A model generated the notes under the pieces. It made no database searches, had not been told where the DNA came from, and saw only the letters and a program-made list of their open reading frames with translations. The translations under genes and the position numbers were made by a program. Shown here piece after piece: positions 6,267 through 8,134 of a stretch of DNA of 8,134 nucleotides. This DNA is from an uncultured bacterium (lineage in GTDB: Bacteria > Bacteroidota > Bacteroidia > Bacteroidales > Paludibacteraceae). The DNA lies in the NCBI GenBank assembly GCA_947074225.1, contig CAMTOX010000072.1:1-8134 (forward strand), read 5' to 3'. Within the stretch, counting starts at the first letter, position 1. Each line of letters starts with the position of its first letter.

Positions 6267-8105
6267 TTAGATGGATTTGATATAAGATACTATTTCACTT
6301 ACGGTGAAAGGTTGTGCCTCGATTTTATTGTATTGCAAATATTCGCCTGGCACTTGAGAACGCAAGTAGCTGGCAAACTGTCCGCTATTCAATTCGCACA
6401 CAACAACCTTCTTGTAACGTTTAATCACCTCTTCCGTATTCTTGGGAAGTGGATTAATATAGTTGAAATGTGCCAACGCTGTTGGGCAACCTTCAGCATT
6501 TAATGTCGACACAGCACTCAATAGGTGACCATGAGTACTTCCCCAACCAATAATCAAGGTATCGGCATTAGCATCGCCCTCTACCTTCACATCAGGAATA
6601 TGATTTGCTATATTGGCCACTTTCGCAGCACGCATAGCTACCATCTTAGCATGGTTCTCGCCATCGGTCGAGATGCTTGCCTTATCATAATCCTTTTCCA
6701 AACCACCATTACGGTGCATAAAGCCATCCATTCCTGGAAATGCCCAATAACGAACCAAAGACTCCGGATCACGTTTGGTGCTATTAAAGCCTTCACGTTG
6801 AGACTCTGTGGCTATATTTGGATGTATTTCTGGAAGCTCTGCAAGCTTTGGCATCTTCCACAAGGAAGAACCATTACCTATAAAGGCATCGGTCAACAAG
6901 ATTACAGGAGTCATATGCTCAAGAGCTATACGAGAGGCTTCAAAAGCAAAATCAAAACAGTTATCGGGAGTGCTGGCAGCTAATACCACACAAGGAGACT
7001 CACCATTACGACCATACAATGCTTGCAAAAGATCGGTCTGTTCAGTCTTTGTGGGCAAACCTGTTGAAGGACCACCACGCATAACATCTATCACCACAAT
7101 AGGCAATTCGGCTATTACTGCCAAACCTATTGCTTCCGATTTCAATGCTAAACCAGGACCTGAAGTATTGGTTGCAGCAAGATTTCCGGCAAAAGAAGCA
7201 CCTATAGTAGTACAGATACCCGATATCTCATCCTCGCACTGAACCACTTTAACGCCCATATCTTTACGAGCTGCAAGTTCATGCATAATATCGGTGGCTG
7301 GGGTAATAGGATAACTACCCAAGAAAAGATTACGACCCGATCTCTTAGAGGCTGCTATCAAACCTAAGGCTGCAGCTTTATTACCTGCAATAATGGTATA
7401 TTTACCTTTTGGCAACTCCTCGGAACGATTTACTACAAACTGAGAAATATTCAAATGTAAGTTATGACCATAGTTATAACCATCGGTCAACACTTTGCTA
7501 TTGGCTTCCAATAAGGCAGGTTTTTTACCAAACTTATTACCTAAGAAGTGCAATGCTTGATCCAACGGACGGTTAAACAACCAACAAATAAGACCCAAAG
7601 CAAACATATTCTTACAACGTAAGCTGCTTTTTTGGTCCATACCCGAGCCTTCTAAACTCTTCAAGGTTAGGCTTGACAATGGCACTGGAAGTAACTGAAT
7701 ACTTTCGTCCAATTTCAACTCTGTAAAAGGATTGTCGGTAGTAAATCCGGCTTTCTCTAAATCTTTAGGCTCAAAAGAGTCGGTGTCAAAAATCAACACT
7801 CCTAATTTCTTTAGAACATTGGCATTTACTTTTAAAGCCGCTGGATTCATGGCTACCAACACATCGGCAGAATCACCGGGTGTATGGATGCCTGTACCAA
7901 CATGCACTTGGAAGCCTGAAACGCCTCCTACGGTGCCTTGTGGAGCACGAATTTCGGCCGGATAATCAGGAAATGTTGCAATCTCATTTCCTAAAATGGC
8001 AGATAAATTTGAGAACAAAGTTCCCGTTAATTGCATACCATCGCCCGAGTCGCCGCAAAAGCGAATAACGACATCTTTTAGCGCGGTTTTTTCGTTTGAG
8101 TTCAT
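6267..8105 (-). CDS. korA: 2-oxoglutarate:ferredoxin oxidoreductase, fused gamma-alpha subunit
   Basis: A 612-residue fusion of the gamma and alpha parts of a 2-oxoacid:ferredoxin oxidoreductase, a cytoplasmic enzyme working with KorB. The gamma domain (about 10-195) shows FCGDSGDGMQLTG (16-28), EIRAPQGTVGG (51-61) and VAMNPAAL (84-91). After a linker, the alpha pyrimidine-binding domain (about 236-412) has YPITPAT (265-271), the CoA/oxoacid-binding loop signature of this family, QCEDEISG (289-296) with the conserved TPP-contacting glutamate, TNTSGPG (312-318) and MRGGPSTGLPTKTEQTDL (342-359). The C-terminal domain (about 510-605) has IIGWGSTHG (518-526) and CELNSGQ (570-576). The full length fits the known two-subunit fused form, so the gene is intact. 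It is upstream of korB, separated by 61 bases without an obvious terminator. Only 29 bases remain upstream before the window ends, so a ferredoxin-like delta subunit gene, common in related kor clusters, could lie outside. No promoter is visible in those bases. Confidence 0.93.
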   Translation of the reverse strand: MNSNEKTALKDVVIRFCGDSGDGMQLTGTLFSNLSAILGNEIATFPDYPAEIRAPQGTVGGVSGFQVHVGTGIHTPGDSADVLVAMNPAALKVNANVLKKLGVLIFDTDSFEPKDLEKAGFTTDNPFTELKLDESIQLLPVPLSSLTLKSLEGSGMDQKSSLRCKNMFALGLICWLFNRPLDQALHFLGNKFGKKPALLEANSKVLTDGYNYGHNLHLNISQFVVNRSEELPKGKYTIIAGNKAAALGLIAASKRSGRNLFLGSYPITPATDIMHELAARKDMGVKVVQCEDEISGICTTIGASFAGNLAATNTSGPGLALKSEAIGLAVIAELPIVVIDVMRGGPSTGLPTKTEQTDLLQALYGRNGESPCVVLAASTPDNCFDFAFEASRIALEHMTPVILLTDAFIGNGSSLWKMPKLAELPEIHPNIATESQREGFNSTKRDPESLVRYWAFPGMDGFMHRNGGLEKDYDKASISTDGENHAKMVAMRAAKVANIANHIPDVKVEGDANADTLIIGWGSTHGHLLSAVSTLNAEGCPTALAHFNYINPLPKNTEEVIKRYKKVVVCELNSGQFASYLRSQVPGEYLQYNKIEAQPFTVSEIVSYIKSI

Positions 8106-8134
8106 TGCTAAGGTTTTGTATTTAAGTGTGTTTT

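Noticed and set aside
5439..7242. Several plus-strand open frames of 100-150 codons lying over korB and korA.
   Set aside because: They are antisense to genes with clear family motifs, have no matching family features of their own and no promoter. They are frame shadows.

Overview
The window looks like chromosomal DNA of a member of the Bacteroidales (Bacteroidota). The base composition is moderately AT-rich. Start codons lack clear Shine-Dalgarno boxes. Two exact copies of the Bacteroidota -7 promoter box (TAnnTTTG, here TACTTTTG) lie in the only large intergenic gap. The gene content also fits: a fused gamma-alpha 2-oxoacid:ferredoxin oxidoreductase with its beta partner, plus envelope glycosylation genes. 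I cannot name a genus from the sequence alone.

Layout. Positions 70-3425 carry three closely spaced minus-strand genes (gaps of 9 and 20 bases), read in the order: membrane-anchored coiled-coil protein of unknown function, ArnT/PMT-like integral-membrane glycosyltransferase, soluble family-2 glycosyltransferase. Positions 3426-3742 are a divergent promoter region with a recognisable promoter in each direction and two short dyads. Positions 3743-5065 carry two plus-strand membrane protein genes, an acyltransferase-3 family protein and a 98-residue protein. Positions 5134-5181 form a strong, nearly symmetric hairpin flanked by A and T runs, a bidirectional terminator between convergent units. 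Positions 5207-8105 carry korB and korA on the minus strand, transcribed korA then korB, with the upstream side of korA cut by the window end.

How the genes may work together. The family-2 enzyme plausibly makes a polyprenyl-phosphate sugar. The ArnT-like enzyme plausibly uses that lipid-linked sugar on the outer face of the inner membrane to decorate an unknown acceptor such as lipid A, a glycan or a protein. The divergent acyltransferase could acylate an envelope glycan; a shared pathway is inference from position only. The kor pair is a separate central-metabolism unit that links 2-oxoglutarate, acyl-CoA and reduced ferredoxin.

I see no RNA genes, CRISPR arrays, insertion sequences, att sites or broken genes. 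Most of the window is ordinary core-type sequence. The points most worth a second look are the three-gene glycosylation cassette with its unknown coiled-coil member and the dyads over the two divergent promoters.
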